Below, one piece after another: positions 10,391-19,665 of a stretch of DNA of 64,000 bases. Made by a program: the position numbers and the translations under genes. Location of the stretch: positions 1 to 64,000 of the forward strand of contig JADKIP010000001.1 in NCBI GenBank assembly GCA_016721185.1. The letters are read 5' to 3'. Position 1 is the stretch's first letter. Each line of letters begins with the position of its first letter. The stretch comes from Candidatus Dechloromonas phosphorivorans (GTDB lineage: Bacteria > Pseudomonadota > Gammaproteobacteria > Burkholderiales > Rhodocyclaceae). The notes beneath the pieces were generated by a model. The model saw only the letters and a list, made by a program, of their open reading frames with translations. It ran no database searches and was not told where the DNA came from.

Positions 10391-10594
10391 ATGCAAAGCC
10401 AACGCACCGTAGCGACGCCACGTCGCGCCCGCCTCCGCCAGCCGCGGCCGCAATACATAGCGGCCGTCCGTTACCTTGACGGTCGCCGCGACATCTTTCA
10501 TGTGCTCAACGCCGACGACGTGACCGATGCCCGGGCGCTGGTTCTTTCCGAACTCGGCGATGTGCAAAGCCTGGTTATCGCGCTGCGTCACTGA
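10391..10594 (+). CDS. Small hypothetical protein
   Basis: 67 codons from the ATG at 10391, preceded by AGGGA about ten bases upstream; a longer in-frame start at 10274 is unlikely. The N-terminus is Arg/Pro-rich (RRARLRQPRPQ), then YIAAVRYLDGRRDIFHVLNA with alternating hydrophobic residues that suggest a small beta-sheet fold. It lies on the opposite strand between hypE and hypX and converges with hypE by 18 bp. I do not recognise the family. Confidence 0.55.
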   Translation: MQSQRTVATPRRARLRQPRPQYIAAVRYLDGRRDIFHVLNADDVTDARALVLSELGDVQSLVIALRH

Positions 10595-10612
10595 GTCGGC
10601 CTCGCTTCCACC

Positions 10613-11665
10613 TCAGCAAATCCGCGGCAATTGCTCGCCGGAGAGCCAGTCGACAATCCGTTTGCCACCGAAACCGGTAGTCATTTGGACAAAATGGTGG
10701 GGATCGGCGTGAACCCTACCGATGATTGCAGCTTGGGTGCCCAGCGGATGCGCCCGCATCGCAGCCAATATTATTTCCGCATCATTTTCAGCGCAGATCG
10801 CTACCAATTTGCCTTCATTGGCGACATAGAGCGGGTCCAGCCCGAGAAATTCGCAGGCTGCCGCCACGGCGGGATTCACCGGCAGCGCTTTTTCCTGCAG
10901 CATCATGCCGACGCCCGACTGCTGGGCAATTTCGTTCAAGGTCGTCGCCAAGCCACCGCGCGTCGGGTCGCGCAGCACATGCAACTCGGCGCCGCTGGCC
11001 CGCATCGCCGCAATCAGGCCATGCAGCGCGGCTGAATCGGAAACAATCGGCGACTCAAAACCCAGACTTTCGCGCACCGCCATGATCGCCATGCCGTGAT
11101 CGCCCAGCGTGCCGGAAAGCAGAATTGCATCACCCGGCCGGGCGCCGCGGCCGGAAAGTTCCATGCCGGGCGCGACAACGCCGACACCGGTCGTCATGAT
11201 AAAAACACCATCGCCTTTGCCACGCTCGACCACTTTGGTATCACCAGTCACCACCGGCACCCCGGCGGCCTTGGCTGCATTCGCCATGCTTTGCACGATC
11301 AGCGCCAGATCGGCGAGCTTGAAGCCTTCTTCGAGGATGAAGGCGGCTGAAAGCCACAAAGGGGTCGCCCCCATCACGGCCACATCATTGAGCGTGCCAT
11401 GCACCGACAGGCTGCCGATATCGCCGCCAGGGAAGAAGAGCGGCGAGACCACATGCGCGTCGGTCGCTATCACCAACCGGCCTTCGCCGATGCCCGGTAA
11501 CAACGCACCATCGTCACCCTGGGCGAGAAATTCATTGCCGAGATAGTTGGCGAATAGTTCGTCGATCAGTTGCGCCATCGCCCGGCCACCGGCGCCATGC
11601 GCCATTTCGACCTGGCCGTGCTTGATATCAAGCGGGCGAATGTAGTTCTTGCGAATTTCAGTCAT
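10613..11665 (-). CDS. hypE: Hydrogenase expression/formation protein HypE (carbamoyl dehydratase)
   Basis: 350 residues of the PurM/SelD/ThiL-like fold. HypE accepts a carbamoyl group from HypF on its C-terminal cysteine and dehydrates it with ATP to a thiocyanate, donating cyanide to the iron centre. The protein ends PRIC with the catalytic Cys as the last residue, exactly as required. GAGGRAM near residue 25, DAHVV, and GDTKVVERGKGDG (about 140-152) are the conserved ATP-site motifs. hypD starts 21 bp upstream of it in the same direction. Confidence 0.97.
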   Translation of the reverse strand: MTEIRKNYIRPLDIKHGQVEMAHGAGGRAMAQLIDELFANYLGNEFLAQGDDGALLPGIGEGRLVIATDAHVVSPLFFPGGDIGSLSVHGTLNDVAVMGATPLWLSAAFILEEGFKLADLALIVQSMANAAKAAGVPVVTGDTKVVERGKGDGVFIMTTGVGVVAPGMELSGRGARPGDAILLSGTLGDHGMAIMAVRESLGFESPIVSDSAALHGLIAAMRASGAELHVLRDPTRGGLATTLNEIAQQSGVGMMLQEKALPVNPAVAAACEFLGLDPLYVANEGKLVAICAENDAEIILAAMRAHPLGTQAAIIGRVHADPHHFVQMTTGFGGKRIVDWLSGEQLPRIC

Positions 11666-11686
11666 GAAACGGGCTTTCTGTGGCGA

Positions 11687-12817
11687 TCACGCCACATCCT
11701 TGTAGCGTCCATAGGTGTAGTGAGCGGCGCAGGCGCCTTCGGAGGAAACCATGCAGGAACCAATCGGGTTTTCCGGGGTGCACACCGTGCCGAACAGTTT
11801 GCAGTCCTGCGGCCGTTTGACGCCGCGCAGGATGGCGCCACATTCGCACGCCTTGTGGTCGGGCACAGGTTGATAGTTCAGATTGAAGCGCTTTTCGGCA
11901 TCAAATTCGGCGAACTGGCGGCTAATGCGCAAGGCTGAGTAAGGCAATACATTGAGGCCGCGCCACTCAAAGTGCTTACGCATTTCAAATACTTCGCCAA
12001 CCAGTCGCTGCGCCTTGAGGTTGCCGTTGCGGTCGACTGCTCTTGAGAACTCGTTTTCGACCTCGGCCCGGCCTTCGTTAACCTGACGGATCAGCATGCG
12101 AATGGCCTGCATCACGTCGAGCGGCTCGAAGCCGGCGATGACCACCGGCTTGCGGTATTCCTCGGCGAAGAACTCGTACGGTCGACTGCCAATAATGGTC
12201 GAAACATGGGCCGGGCCGATGAAGCCGTCGAGCTGCACGGTGCCCCACTGGCGGACTTCCGGCGATTCGAGAATGCTCGAAATGGCCGAGGGCGTCAGCA
12301 CGTGGCAGCAGAGCACGGAAAAGTTGCTCAGGCCGAGAACGGCAGCCTGCTTGATAGCAACAGCAGTCGGCGGCGTCGTTGTCTCGAAACCGATAGCGAA
12401 GAATACAACCTGCTTATCCGGATTTTTCTGCGCCAGCACCACCGCGTCGGCACTGGAATAAACCATCCGGACATCAGCGCCCCGAGCTTTCGCCTTGAGC
12501 AGGGACAGCCCATCCGAGGCCGGCACGCGCAGGCAGTCGCCGTAGGTGCACAAAGTCACGCCCTGTTCCAGCGCCAACCGGATGGCCTGATCGACGCGGC
12601 CGATCGGCAGCACGCAGACCGGGCAGCCGGGGCCGTGGATCATTTTTACGTTGTCCGGCAGCAGATCGGATACGCCGTAGCGGGAAATCGCATGCGTATG
12701 GCCGCCGCAGAATTCCATGAAGTGATAGCGGCGATCGGCGCGCGCCTCGCGCCGGATGGCGACGGCGAGTTTCTGCGCGACCTCACCGTCGCGGAATTCA
12801 TCGATGTATTTCATCAA
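11687..12817 (-). CDS. hypD: Hydrogenase formation protein HypD
   Basis: 376 residues. HypD with HypC forms the scaffold on which Fe(CN)2CO is assembled. Conserved cysteine motifs are all present: CGGHTHA (about 38-44), GPGCPVCVLP (about 65-74), and the C-terminal [4Fe-4S] region CECGAILRG...CKLFGTVC...GSCMVSSEGACAA. The start codon overlaps the hypC stop by four bases, implying translational coupling. Confidence 0.97.
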   Translation of the reverse strand: MMKYIDEFRDGEVAQKLAVAIRREARADRRYHFMEFCGGHTHAISRYGVSDLLPDNVKMIHGPGCPVCVLPIGRVDQAIRLALEQGVTLCTYGDCLRVPASDGLSLLKAKARGADVRMVYSSADAVVLAQKNPDKQVVFFAIGFETTTPPTAVAIKQAAVLGLSNFSVLCCHVLTPSAISSILESPEVRQWGTVQLDGFIGPAHVSTIIGSRPYEFFAEEYRKPVVIAGFEPLDVMQAIRMLIRQVNEGRAEVENEFSRAVDRNGNLKAQRLVGEVFEMRKHFEWRGLNVLPYSALRISRQFAEFDAEKRFNLNYQPVPDHKACECGAILRGVKRPQDCKLFGTVCTPENPIGSCMVSSEGACAAHYTYGRYKDVA

Positions 12818-13053
12818 TGCACCGTCGAGTCATCACCCAGCTGGCCGATTTCAGCAAACAGCGCCAGCGTTTTGGCCGCCTCGTCCGGGTCGAGCTTGTT
12901 CAGCGCATAGCCGACATGGACGATGACGTAATCACCGACCGCGACGTGGTCGACCAGCGCCAGCGAGATTTCCTTGCGCACGCCGGCCAGATCAACCACC
13001 GCGTTATCGCCGTCGCGCAGCTCAACGACCTGGGCGGGAATTGCCAGACACAT
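12814..13053 (-). CDS. hypC: Hydrogenase assembly chaperone HypC
   Basis: 79 residues beginning MCLAIPAQVVEL, with the essential Cys2 that binds iron and the hydrogenase large-subunit precursor. The OB-like motif VGDYVIVHVGYALNKLD is conserved. It overlaps hypD by four bases. A gap of 184 bp separates it from hybE upstream; I see no gene there, so it may hold a promoter for hypCDE. Confidence 0.96.
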   Translation of the reverse strand: MCLAIPAQVVELRDGDNAVVDLAGVRKEISLALVDHVAVGDYVIVHVGYALNKLDPDEAAKTLALFAEIGQLGDDSTVH

Positions 13054-13237
13054 GATTCAATCCTCAGTCCTGATGCCCACGCGAGCGGGCGTTGATGATT
13101 TGCTGATCATTCAATAGGCCGGATTTATTGTACGGCAGCCGGCAATTGCAACCGAGGTCAAACACCCCTGTTTTTGCTCAATTCTCCCGGTCGACCACAG
13201 CACGCCTCGGGTGCAGGCTTTGCCCTGACGTTCAGGC

Positions 13238-13786
13238 TCAGCGCCGCCCCGTCAACGCACGCAAAAACCCGCGTCGGGAAACATCACGCTGCGCTGGCTC
13301 GGCTGCTGCTGCGGTATCGGCCACGGGCGGTGCCGGCAGTTCGATGATCGCTGCCAGCGCATCAAGTCCCGCCTTTCGGGCCGTGGCCATGTCGGGCACG
13401 CTGCTGACCGGGGCGATCAAGGGGCAATACTGATACGGCCCAAGATCCGGGTCGTCATCGGCAATGAATTGCACGGTGCCGCAGGGCAGATTGACGTAAC
13501 GCCGCTGGCCGGCCGGTATGTCGCCCCACAATTCGCCGCCGCCGGAAAACATGAATAGGTTGATGAACCAAGGGGTCACCACGACGCCCAGCCAATCACC
13601 CTGCTGACGGCTGAAGCCGATCACATCCACCGTCAGCGCCGGATTGACCGAAGGCAGATCGCGCTTGCGGGTCTGCCAGACATGCTCGAAATGTGCGGCG
13701 AGGAATTCGCTCGGATCATCCCGCCACGGCCCCGCCGAGCGAGTTGGCGACGATGCAAGAAATGGTTTGCCGATTCGTTCGCTCAT
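13238..13786 (-). CDS. [NiFe]-hydrogenase assembly chaperone, HybE family
   Basis: About 182 residues. The conserved core VNPALTVDVIGFSRQQGDWLGVV, VTPWFINLFMF, and YCPLIAPVSSVPDM identify the HybE/HupJ family, which guards precursors of periplasmic hydrogenases during Tat export. The start is the ATG at 13786 that overlaps the stop of the upstream remnant ORF (TGATG), or a TTG one codon earlier. The extreme C-terminus reads SRRGFLRALTG after an Ala/Pro linker, a twin-arginine-like motif at an unexpected end of the protein. Confidence 0.85.
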   Translation of the reverse strand: MSERIGKPFLASSPTRSAGPWRDDPSEFLAAHFEHVWQTRKRDLPSVNPALTVDVIGFSRQQGDWLGVVVTPWFINLFMFSGGGELWGDIPAGQRRYVNLPCGTVQFIADDDPDLGPYQYCPLIAPVSSVPDMATARKAGLDALAAIIELPAPPVADTAAAAEPAQRDVSRRGFLRALTGRR

Positions 13787-13920
13787 CAAGGCGCCATATC
13801 TTTAATGATTTCAAGCTTGGCCGGCAGGAGGCAGGTCTTCTCCCCGTGGTCGATGACATGCACACCGCTACCTTCATCAATGAGAAGAATGTTGCCGAGG
13901 CCGAGGATCACAATGCGCAT
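13786..13920 (-). pseudogene. Remnant of a hydrogenase maturation protease gene (HupD/HyaD type), 44 codons
   Basis: Starting at the ATG at 13920, the ORF reads MRIVILGLGNILLIDEGSGV, which matches the N-terminus of hydrogenase C-terminal endopeptidases, including the conserved nickel-binding Glu in DEG. Intact enzymes run about 150-200 residues and carry further Asp and His ligands; here only about 24 matching residues remain, followed by an unmatched tail ending DMAP. The gap between hypF and hybE is too short for a whole enzyme, so this is a true truncation, not an indel. Its stop overlaps the hybE ATG, so it may still be translated and act only as a leader for hybE. Confidence 0.7.
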
Positions 13921-13952
13921 GCTGTTAGCTGATGAGAAGAACAATTGATATT

Positions 13953-16427
13953 TTAAACGGCCTGGCGCGCCACCCAGGCTTGCCCGAGCGCCAGGCCACC
14001 ATCATTCGGCGGCGCCTGGCGGGCTTCGAGCACGATGAAACCGGCCGTTTCGAGTTGTCGACGCAGCGCCGTCATTAGAATGGCGTTCATGGCGCAACCA
14101 CCGCCGATGGCGATTTTTGCGTATTTTTTGCGGTTGACCGCAGTACCCGCGCTTGCATCCGAATTTCCACCCGAACTTGCCTCGCTGGCCGCAGCAATCA
14201 GCCATTCAGCCAGCCCGGCGGCAAGCGTTGCATGGAAAAGTGCGGCGCCGTAAGCGGCATCGGCGCAATCGGCCAGGTAAGACAGCAGCGGTGAAAAATC
14301 CGCCACTTGCCCGCGCCGGATCATGCCGCCGGCCAGCGGCGGCAACGGGCCACAGGCTGCGGCCAGCCCTTCCAGCTCCATCGCCGCCTGGCCCTCGTAG
14401 CGCATTTCGGCACGCAGGCCGAGCAGGCCGGCGGCGGCATCGAACAGACGGCCGAGGCTGGACGTTATCGGGCAGTTGAGCCGGCGCTCAAGCAGCATCG
14501 CCATGCCTTTGCCGTCACGCCCGGGGTAGCGCTGAGCAATGAATTCGGGGATTTCTGCCCGTCGACCGCAGCTATCCAGCGCGCTGGCCGCCAGCCGCCA
14601 CGGTTCGCGCGCCGCACGGTCGCCCCCGGGTAGTGCCAGCGGCGCTAGGTGGCCCAGACGCTGGCATTGCGCACCATCGACATGGAGCAGTTCGCCGCCC
14701 CATAAACCGCCATCCGGCCCCAGGCCCACGCCGTCGATGGCCAAGCCAAGAACGGGTTCATTGACGCCGTGTTCGGCACAGATCGCCGCAATGTGCGCGT
14801 GATGATGCGGCACAGCCAGCGCCGGAACCCTTAGCTCGGCAGCCAGACGCAAGGCAAGGTGAGTCGAGTGGAAATCCGGATGCAGGTCATGGGCGATGCA
14901 ATCCGGCTGAACATCGAGGATGCTCAGCAGATGACTGACCGTTTCTTCGAGAAAGCCGATTGCCGAAGCGTTGTCGAGACTGCCGATGTGCTGCGAGAGG
15001 AAAGCCTGCCGGCCTTTCATGACGCAAATAGTGTTTTTCAGATAGCCGCCCAGGGCCAGCACCACTGGGCCGTCATTGGCCAGGGGAATCGGCACCGGCG
15101 TGTAGCCACGCGCCCGGCGGATGAATGAGAGCGGGGGGAGATCACGGTTTTCATCGCGATGAAAACGCAGTCTGTCCGCCGTTTGGCACCCTGTTTCAGA
15201 TCCTGTTTCGTTGGCTTCTCCGGCGCGAACCACTGAATCATCGCAACGGACCACGATGTCGCGGTTATGCATCAGGAAGGCATCGGCGATCCCGCTCAAG
15301 CGTTCCAGCGCTTCGTCATTGCCAATCACCAGAGGCTCGCCATGCGGGTTGGCGCTGGTCATTACCAGCAGCAGATCGTGGGGAAGATTGAGCCAGTCGC
15401 TGCCGGCGGGCCGGCCGGCAGCTTCGTGCCAGAGCAGTAGATGCAGCGGCGTCGACGGCAGCATGACGCCAAGCCGGGTGAGGTCTGGAGCAACGCCGGA
15501 AGCAAGAGCTGCGGAGAGGCCGGGCGCGAAGTTCGCCGCACGCTCCTGTAACGCGCCACCAGCTTTGGGGCAGAGCACGATCGGCGCGGCGGCACTCTGC
15601 AGCAGCGCCAGCTCAGTCGCGCCAATCCGGGCATAAGGCGCCAGCGAAGCCGCATTCAGCCCCATCACGGCAAAGGGCTTAGCCTCGCGCTGCTTGCGCC
15701 GGCGCAATTCGGTCACGGCGGCAGCGTTGCGCGCATCGCAGGCGAGGTGAAAACCGCCCAGCCCCTTGATGGCAACGATCTTTCCACTTCGCAACCAGTG
15801 CAGGGCAACAGCCAGCGGATCGCCGTTCAGCGGCTGGCCGCTGGCATCAAGCAGCGTCAGTTGCGGACCGCAGACCGGACAGCAGGTGGTTTCGGCATGA
15901 AAACGCCGGTCGACCGCAGCCCCGTATTCGCCAGCGCAGGCCGGGCAGAGCAGGAAGCCGGCCAGGCTGGTCTGCGCCCGATCATAGGGAATGCGCCGGC
16001 TGACCGTATAGCGCGGGCCGCAATGGGTGCAGGTGGTAAAGGCGTAGCGCCAGCGCCGGTTTTGCGGGTCGCAAATGTCGGCAATGCAGTCCGGGCAAAT
16101 CGCCGCATCGGGGCCAATGGCGGTGGCCACTTGACCTTGCTCACTGTCGAGAATGGAAAAGCTGCCAGGCAGGCCGGACAGTTCCGGCCCATCGCCCGTT
16201 TCGCCATCCTCAAGATCAATCGCATCGACGCGGGCCAGGCGCGGTAACTCATGAGGCAAACGCGCCAGGAATTCCGCGATTTTTTCGCCGTCGACCGCAA
16301 TCGTCACCCCGGCGCTGTCATTGCGCACCCACCCCTGCAGCCCGAGCTCCTTGGCGAGCCGCCAGACGTAAGGCCGAAAGCCAACGCCCTGAACCAGACC
16401 GCGAACACGGATCAGGCGGACAGTCAT
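13953..16427 (-). CDS. hypF: Carbamoyltransferase HypF
   Basis: 824 residues with the full HypF architecture. An acylphosphatase domain (1-95, [18 protein letters not shown]) is followed by two zinc-finger regions ([11 protein letters not shown]...CTHCGP and CPACAGEY...CCPVCGP, about 110-190), a YrdC-like domain (about 200-390) and a Kae1-like domain with HHHAHIAA (about 490-500) and [10 protein letters not shown] near the C-terminus. It transfers carbamoyl from carbamoyl phosphate to HypE. It overlaps hypB by four bases. Four GTYGACCGCAG-type words (three exact) lie inside it, the densest cluster in the window. Confidence 0.97.
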   Translation of the reverse strand: MTVRLIRVRGLVQGVGFRPYVWRLAKELGLQGWVRNDSAGVTIAVDGEKIAEFLARLPHELPRLARVDAIDLEDGETGDGPELSGLPGSFSILDSEQGQVATAIGPDAAICPDCIADICDPQNRRWRYAFTTCTHCGPRYTVSRRIPYDRAQTSLAGFLLCPACAGEYGAAVDRRFHAETTCCPVCGPQLTLLDASGQPLNGDPLAVALHWLRSGKIVAIKGLGGFHLACDARNAAAVTELRRRKQREAKPFAVMGLNAASLAPYARIGATELALLQSAAAPIVLCPKAGGALQERAANFAPGLSAALASGVAPDLTRLGVMLPSTPLHLLLWHEAAGRPAGSDWLNLPHDLLLVMTSANPHGEPLVIGNDEALERLSGIADAFLMHNRDIVVRCDDSVVRAGEANETGSETGCQTADRLRFHRDENRDLPPLSFIRRARGYTPVPIPLANDGPVVLALGGYLKNTICVMKGRQAFLSQHIGSLDNASAIGFLEETVSHLLSILDVQPDCIAHDLHPDFHSTHLALRLAAELRVPALAVPHHHAHIAAICAEHGVNEPVLGLAIDGVGLGPDGGLWGGELLHVDGAQCQRLGHLAPLALPGGDRAAREPWRLAASALDSCGRRAEIPEFIAQRYPGRDGKGMAMLLERRLNCPITSSLGRLFDAAAGLLGLRAEMRYEGQAAMELEGLAAACGPLPPLAGGMIRRGQVADFSPLLSYLADCADAAYGAALFHATLAAGLAEWLIAAASEASSGGNSDASAGTAVNRKKYAKIAIGGGCAMNAILMTALRRQLETAGFIVLEARQAPPNDGGLALGQAWVARQAV

Positions 16428-17485
16428 TGGCCGGCTGGCTTATTCTCCGACTGATGATCCAACTGATGCGCCAACCGACGCTCGAGTTCCTGCACGCGGC
16501 GCTTCAATCCCTCGACCGTTTCGGCCCGTTTGCCGCGCTGGCCGGCGAGCCCGGCTTCGATCCACGCCAGCCAGGCCGACAAGCCTTCGCCGCTGCTCGC
16601 CGAAACACGAAAGATGGTCAGCCGCGGATTCACCCGAAGGGCATTGGCTTCGGCCAGATCGGCATCGAATTCAAGATAAGGCAGCAGGTCGCACTTGTTG
16701 AGCAACATCACATCGGCGGCGCGGAACATGTCCGGGTACTTCAGCGGCTTGTCCTCGCCCTCGGTCACCGAAAGAATCGCCACCTTGTGATGCTCGCCAA
16801 GATCGAAAGCCGCCGGACAAACCAGATTGCCGACGTTCTCGATCAGAAACAGCGATTCCTCGGCCGGATTCATTCGTTCCATCGCCTGCCCGACCATGTG
16901 ACCGTCGAGATGGCAACCCTTGCCGGTGTTGATCTGCAAGGCGGCAACCCCGGTGGCGCGGATGCGCTCGGCGTCGTTGGACGTCTGTTGATCGCCTTCG
17001 ACGACGCTGATCGTCAATTTGCTTTTGAGGCGTTCGATGGTCTTGACCAGCAAGGTCGTTTTGCCCGAACCGGGGCTGGACACCAGATTCAGCGCGAAGA
17101 TGCCGCGCTCGTCAAAACAGCGACGATTGGCCAGCGCGAAGCCGTTATTCTTGCTCAGGATGTCCTGCTCAATCTGCACCATGCGCGACTGGCTCATCCC
17201 CGGCGCATGCGCCCCGGCCGGGCCGGTACCGTAATCGAGATCGCCACCAATTGCCGATTCATGCTCATGGCTATGCGTGCTGCCGTCGGCGTGCCGATGA
17301 CTGTGCGTATGCGCGCCCGGCTTGTAGGCAAGCGCGTGCGCCGGGCCGTGCGCATGGCGATGCACCGTGCCATCGGCATGCGTATGTTCGTGTTCGTGGG
17401 TCTCGTGTACCGCCTGGTTTGCCGCACCATCGACGCCACCCTCAAGCCTGACTTCACCCTCGCCACAACCGCAAACTGTGCACAT
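16424..17485 (-). CDS. hypB: Hydrogenase nickel incorporation GTPase HypB with His-rich nickel-binding region
   Basis: About 353 residues from [11 protein letters not shown], the high-affinity nickel motif, which decides the start at 17485 over an upstream ATG at 17500. Residues about 25-95 form a His-rich stretch with repeated H-x-H pairs, likely nickel storage. The G domain has [22 protein letters not shown] and NKCDLLPY. HypB loads nickel into the hydrogenase large subunit with HypA. It lies 26 bp downstream of hypA. Confidence 0.97.
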   Translation of the reverse strand: MCTVCGCGEGEVRLEGGVDGAANQAVHETHEHEHTHADGTVHRHAHGPAHALAYKPGAHTHSHRHADGSTHSHEHESAIGGDLDYGTGPAGAHAPGMSQSRMVQIEQDILSKNNGFALANRRCFDERGIFALNLVSSPGSGKTTLLVKTIERLKSKLTISVVEGDQQTSNDAERIRATGVAALQINTGKGCHLDGHMVGQAMERMNPAEESLFLIENVGNLVCPAAFDLGEHHKVAILSVTEGEDKPLKYPDMFRAADVMLLNKCDLLPYLEFDADLAEANALRVNPRLTIFRVSASSGEGLSAWLAWIEAGLAGQRGKRAETVEGLKRRVQELERRLAHQLDHQSENKPAGQ

Positions 17486-17511
17486 ATCCCGACTCCTCAC
17501 CTTTTTCCGAC

Positions 17512-17853
17512 CTACTCGATTTCAATTTCCCGGACCCGCATTTCCAGCCCGCTGGTCGGTTGTATCTGGTAACTGCCGCAGCGCGGACAAGCGCCATACG
17601 ACTCCGCCATCTCAACCTCGGCACCACACGGCATGCACCAGCCCAGGCCCGGCGTCACGACAATTTCCAGACTGGCGCCCTGGGCAATGCTGTCACGCGT
17701 CACCGCCTCAAAGCAAAAGCGCATCGCCTCCGGCTCAACCGACGACAAACGGCCAATTTCCAGCACAACCAGCTTAACCCGTTGCGCCTTTTCACGGATG
17801 GCCGTTTCCTCGACTAGTTGCAGGACGCTTTCAGCCAGAGACATTTCATGCAT
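17512..17853 (-). CDS. hypA: Hydrogenase nickel metallochaperone HypA
   Basis: 113 residues starting [16 protein letters not shown]; the N-terminal Met-His-Glu is the nickel site. A zinc site is formed by CMPCG (about 74-78) and CPRCG (about 90-94). First gene of the minus-strand hypAB-F run. No hydrogenase structural gene lies upstream; the next gene is a PilZ protein. Confidence 0.96.
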   Translation of the reverse strand: MHEMSLAESVLQLVEETAIREKAQRVKLVVLEIGRLSSVEPEAMRFCFEAVTRDSIAQGASLEIVVTPGLGWCMPCGAEVEMAESYGACPRCGSYQIQPTSGLEMRVREIEIE

Positions 17854-17891
17854 GGGTTAATTCCGCCGTACAAGGCCGGCCGGGCAAACGA

Positions 17892-18254
17892 TCAGAGGAT
17901 CGTCAGGAGCGAGAGCTCGCGCTCAAGCAGCATTTCGTCGCCCAAATTGAGGGCAACCAGACGGCGCAGATGGGTCACGCTATCGAGATCAATCTCGCGA
18001 CAGGCCAGCCCGTAAAACGGACCTTGGTGGTGCACGATGGTCGCTTCCATGCGGATAACCGCGCCCGCATCGTCAAGCTGAACTTTCAGGGTGCACGGGG
18101 TGCCGACAGTGACAAAAAAATCGCCTTTCGGACGGATCAAGGCGCCTTTGAGCGAGAGATCCACCAGCTCGACAGCCAACTCGCCATCCGCAAGAAAGAG
18201 GCGCGCCTCCGATTGAAAGTGGATACGCGAAAACTGGCGGCGATTGCGGCTCAT
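17892..18254 (-). CDS. PilZ domain protein, predicted c-di-GMP receptor
   Basis: 120 residues. RRQFSR (5-10) is the N-terminal R-x-x-x-R c-di-GMP motif and DLSLKGALI (about 32-40) the second, D/N-x-S-x-x-G. The single-domain layout suggests an adaptor that changes partner binding when c-di-GMP is present. It fits with the two GGDEF proteins in this window, but nothing links it to a specific one. It lies between queE and hypA, 38 bp ahead of hypA. Confidence 0.85.
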   Translation of the reverse strand: MSRNRRQFSRIHFQSEARLFLADGELAVELVDLSLKGALIRPKGDFFVTVGTPCTLKVQLDDAGAVIRMEATIVHHQGPFYGLACREIDLDSVTHLRRLVALNLGDEMLLERELSLLTIL

Positions 18255-18269
18255 CTTTGTCCCCTGCTG

Positions 18270-18908
18270 TTATTTGCCTTTTATGTTACCCCAAAGCAGT
18301 TTGTGCAACTGCATCTGGAAGCGCACGTTGAGGCCATCTTCGAGGATCCATTCGGCCAGCGCCCGCGCTTCGATCAAGCCTTGTGCCGGCGAGAAGAGCA
18401 CCGGGCACAGCGCATCCAGCTGGCGCTCGCGCAAGGCATCACGCGCCCATTCGTAATCGGTGCGGGAGGCGATGATGATCTTGATCTCGTCGCGCGCGTT
18501 GAGCAGCGCCAGATTTTCCCAGCGGTTTTTCGCCGACTCGGCAGAATCCGGGGCCTTGAGATCCATTATTCGCGATACCCGCGGGTCGACCGCAGCAATA
18601 TCCAGTGCCCCCGAGGTTTCCAGCGAAACGTCGTAACCGGCATCGCACAGTGCCGTCAGCAAGGGCAGGCACTCCTTCTGGGCCAGCGGCTCGCCACCGG
18701 TAACACAGACCTGGCGCGCCGGATACTTGGCGACGTCAGCCAGCACCGACGCTATGGTCGCCGGTTCGCCGCCGGTAAAGCTGTAGGTCGTATCGCACCA
18801 GCGGCAGCGCAGCGGGCAACCGGTCAGACGCACGAACACGGTCGGCAGCCCGACCCGAGAGGCTTCTCCCTGCAGGGAGAAGAAAATTTCCGTCAGACGT
18901 AGCGCCAA
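18270..18908 (-). CDS. queE: 7-carboxy-7-deazaguanine synthase (radical SAM)
   Basis: 212 residues. QueE forms the deazapurine ring of queuosine precursors from 6-carboxytetrahydropterin. EIFFSLQGEASRVGLP is the conserved N-terminus and CPLRCRWCDT (31-40) is the radical-SAM cluster motif C-x3-C-x2-C. VCVTGGEPLAQ is the SAM-binding GGEP. It is 15 bp downstream of cpoB, the common tol-pal-cpoB-queE order. Confidence 0.95.
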   Translation of the reverse strand: MALRLTEIFFSLQGEASRVGLPTVFVRLTGCPLRCRWCDTTYSFTGGEPATIASVLADVAKYPARQVCVTGGEPLAQKECLPLLTALCDAGYDVSLETSGALDIAAVDPRVSRIMDLKAPDSAESAKNRWENLALLNARDEIKIIIASRTDYEWARDALRERQLDALCPVLFSPAQGLIEARALAEWILEDGLNVRFQMQLHKLLWGNIKGK

Positions 18909-18922
18909 TGACTTCTTTCCAG

Positions 18923-19663
18923 TTATTTCTTCTTGAGGCGCTGCTGGGCAGTCTCGGCAGCGGGTGCTGTCGGGTATTTGGCGACGAGCGACTCCAGCGA
19001 ACGCTTGGCGCCGGTCGTGTTACCCAACTCCTGCTGGCAAGTCGCAATCGCCAGCCAGGCATCCGGCGCCTTGGCACTCGCGGCATACTTGGTGGTGACG
19101 ACGCTCTGCGCCTCAATCGCCTTGCTGCAGTTGCGCTGGGCATACCAGGCATTGCCCAGCCAGTACTGGGCGTTGGGTGCCAACGTACTATCCGGGTATT
19201 TCTGCACAAAAGCCGCGAAGCCGGTCGCTGCTTCCTTGTACTTGCCGGCCTTGAACTGGTTCAAGGCCGCTTCGTACTCCTGCCCTTCCTTGGCCGGATC
19301 ACCGGTCGGGGCGGCATTTGGCGGAGTTGCGCCGTCGACCGCAGCACTGCCGGCAGCCGGCATTTCAAACTTGCGCAGCCGGGTATCAAGATCGACATAA
19401 AAATCCTGCTGACGCTTTTTGGCGGTTTCCAGCTCGAAATTCAGGGTTTCGATCTGGCCGCGCAGGCGGGACAATTCGTCCGCCTGGCGTTGGATCTGGC
19501 TCGCCAGATCCAGCTGGGCCTTAGCCTGCTGGTCGAAACGTGCCTCCGTTTTGATCTTTTGGTCAGCGATCTGGCGACGTGCTTCTTCGTCGTCAAACAC
19601 GCCGGCCTGAGCCTGCGAGGCACCCAGGGCAGCAATCAGAAGGGCAAGGCGGAGGCGCCGCAT
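18923..19663 (-). CDS. cpoB: Tol-Pal system protein CpoB (YbgF)
   Basis: 246 residues. A Sec signal peptide (1-20, cleaving after AQA) is followed by a coiled coil (about 25-85, DQQAKAQLDLASQIQRQADE) for trimerisation, a linker, and TPR repeats (about 110-246: EGQEYEAALNQFKAGKYKEA, then DSTLAPNAQYWLGNAWYAQ). CpoB couples outer-membrane constriction to peptidoglycan synthesis at the septum. It follows pal by 2 bp. Confidence 0.94.
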   Translation of the reverse strand: MRRLRLALLIAALGASQAQAGVFDDEEARRQIADQKIKTEARFDQQAKAQLDLASQIQRQADELSRLRGQIETLNFELETAKKRQQDFYVDLDTRLRKFEMPAAGSAAVDGATPPNAAPTGDPAKEGQEYEAALNQFKAGKYKEAATGFAAFVQKYPDSTLAPNAQYWLGNAWYAQRNCSKAIEAQSVVTTKYAASAKAPDAWLAIATCQQELGNTTGAKRSLESLVAKYPTAPAAETAQQRLKKK

Positions 19664-19665
19664 GA

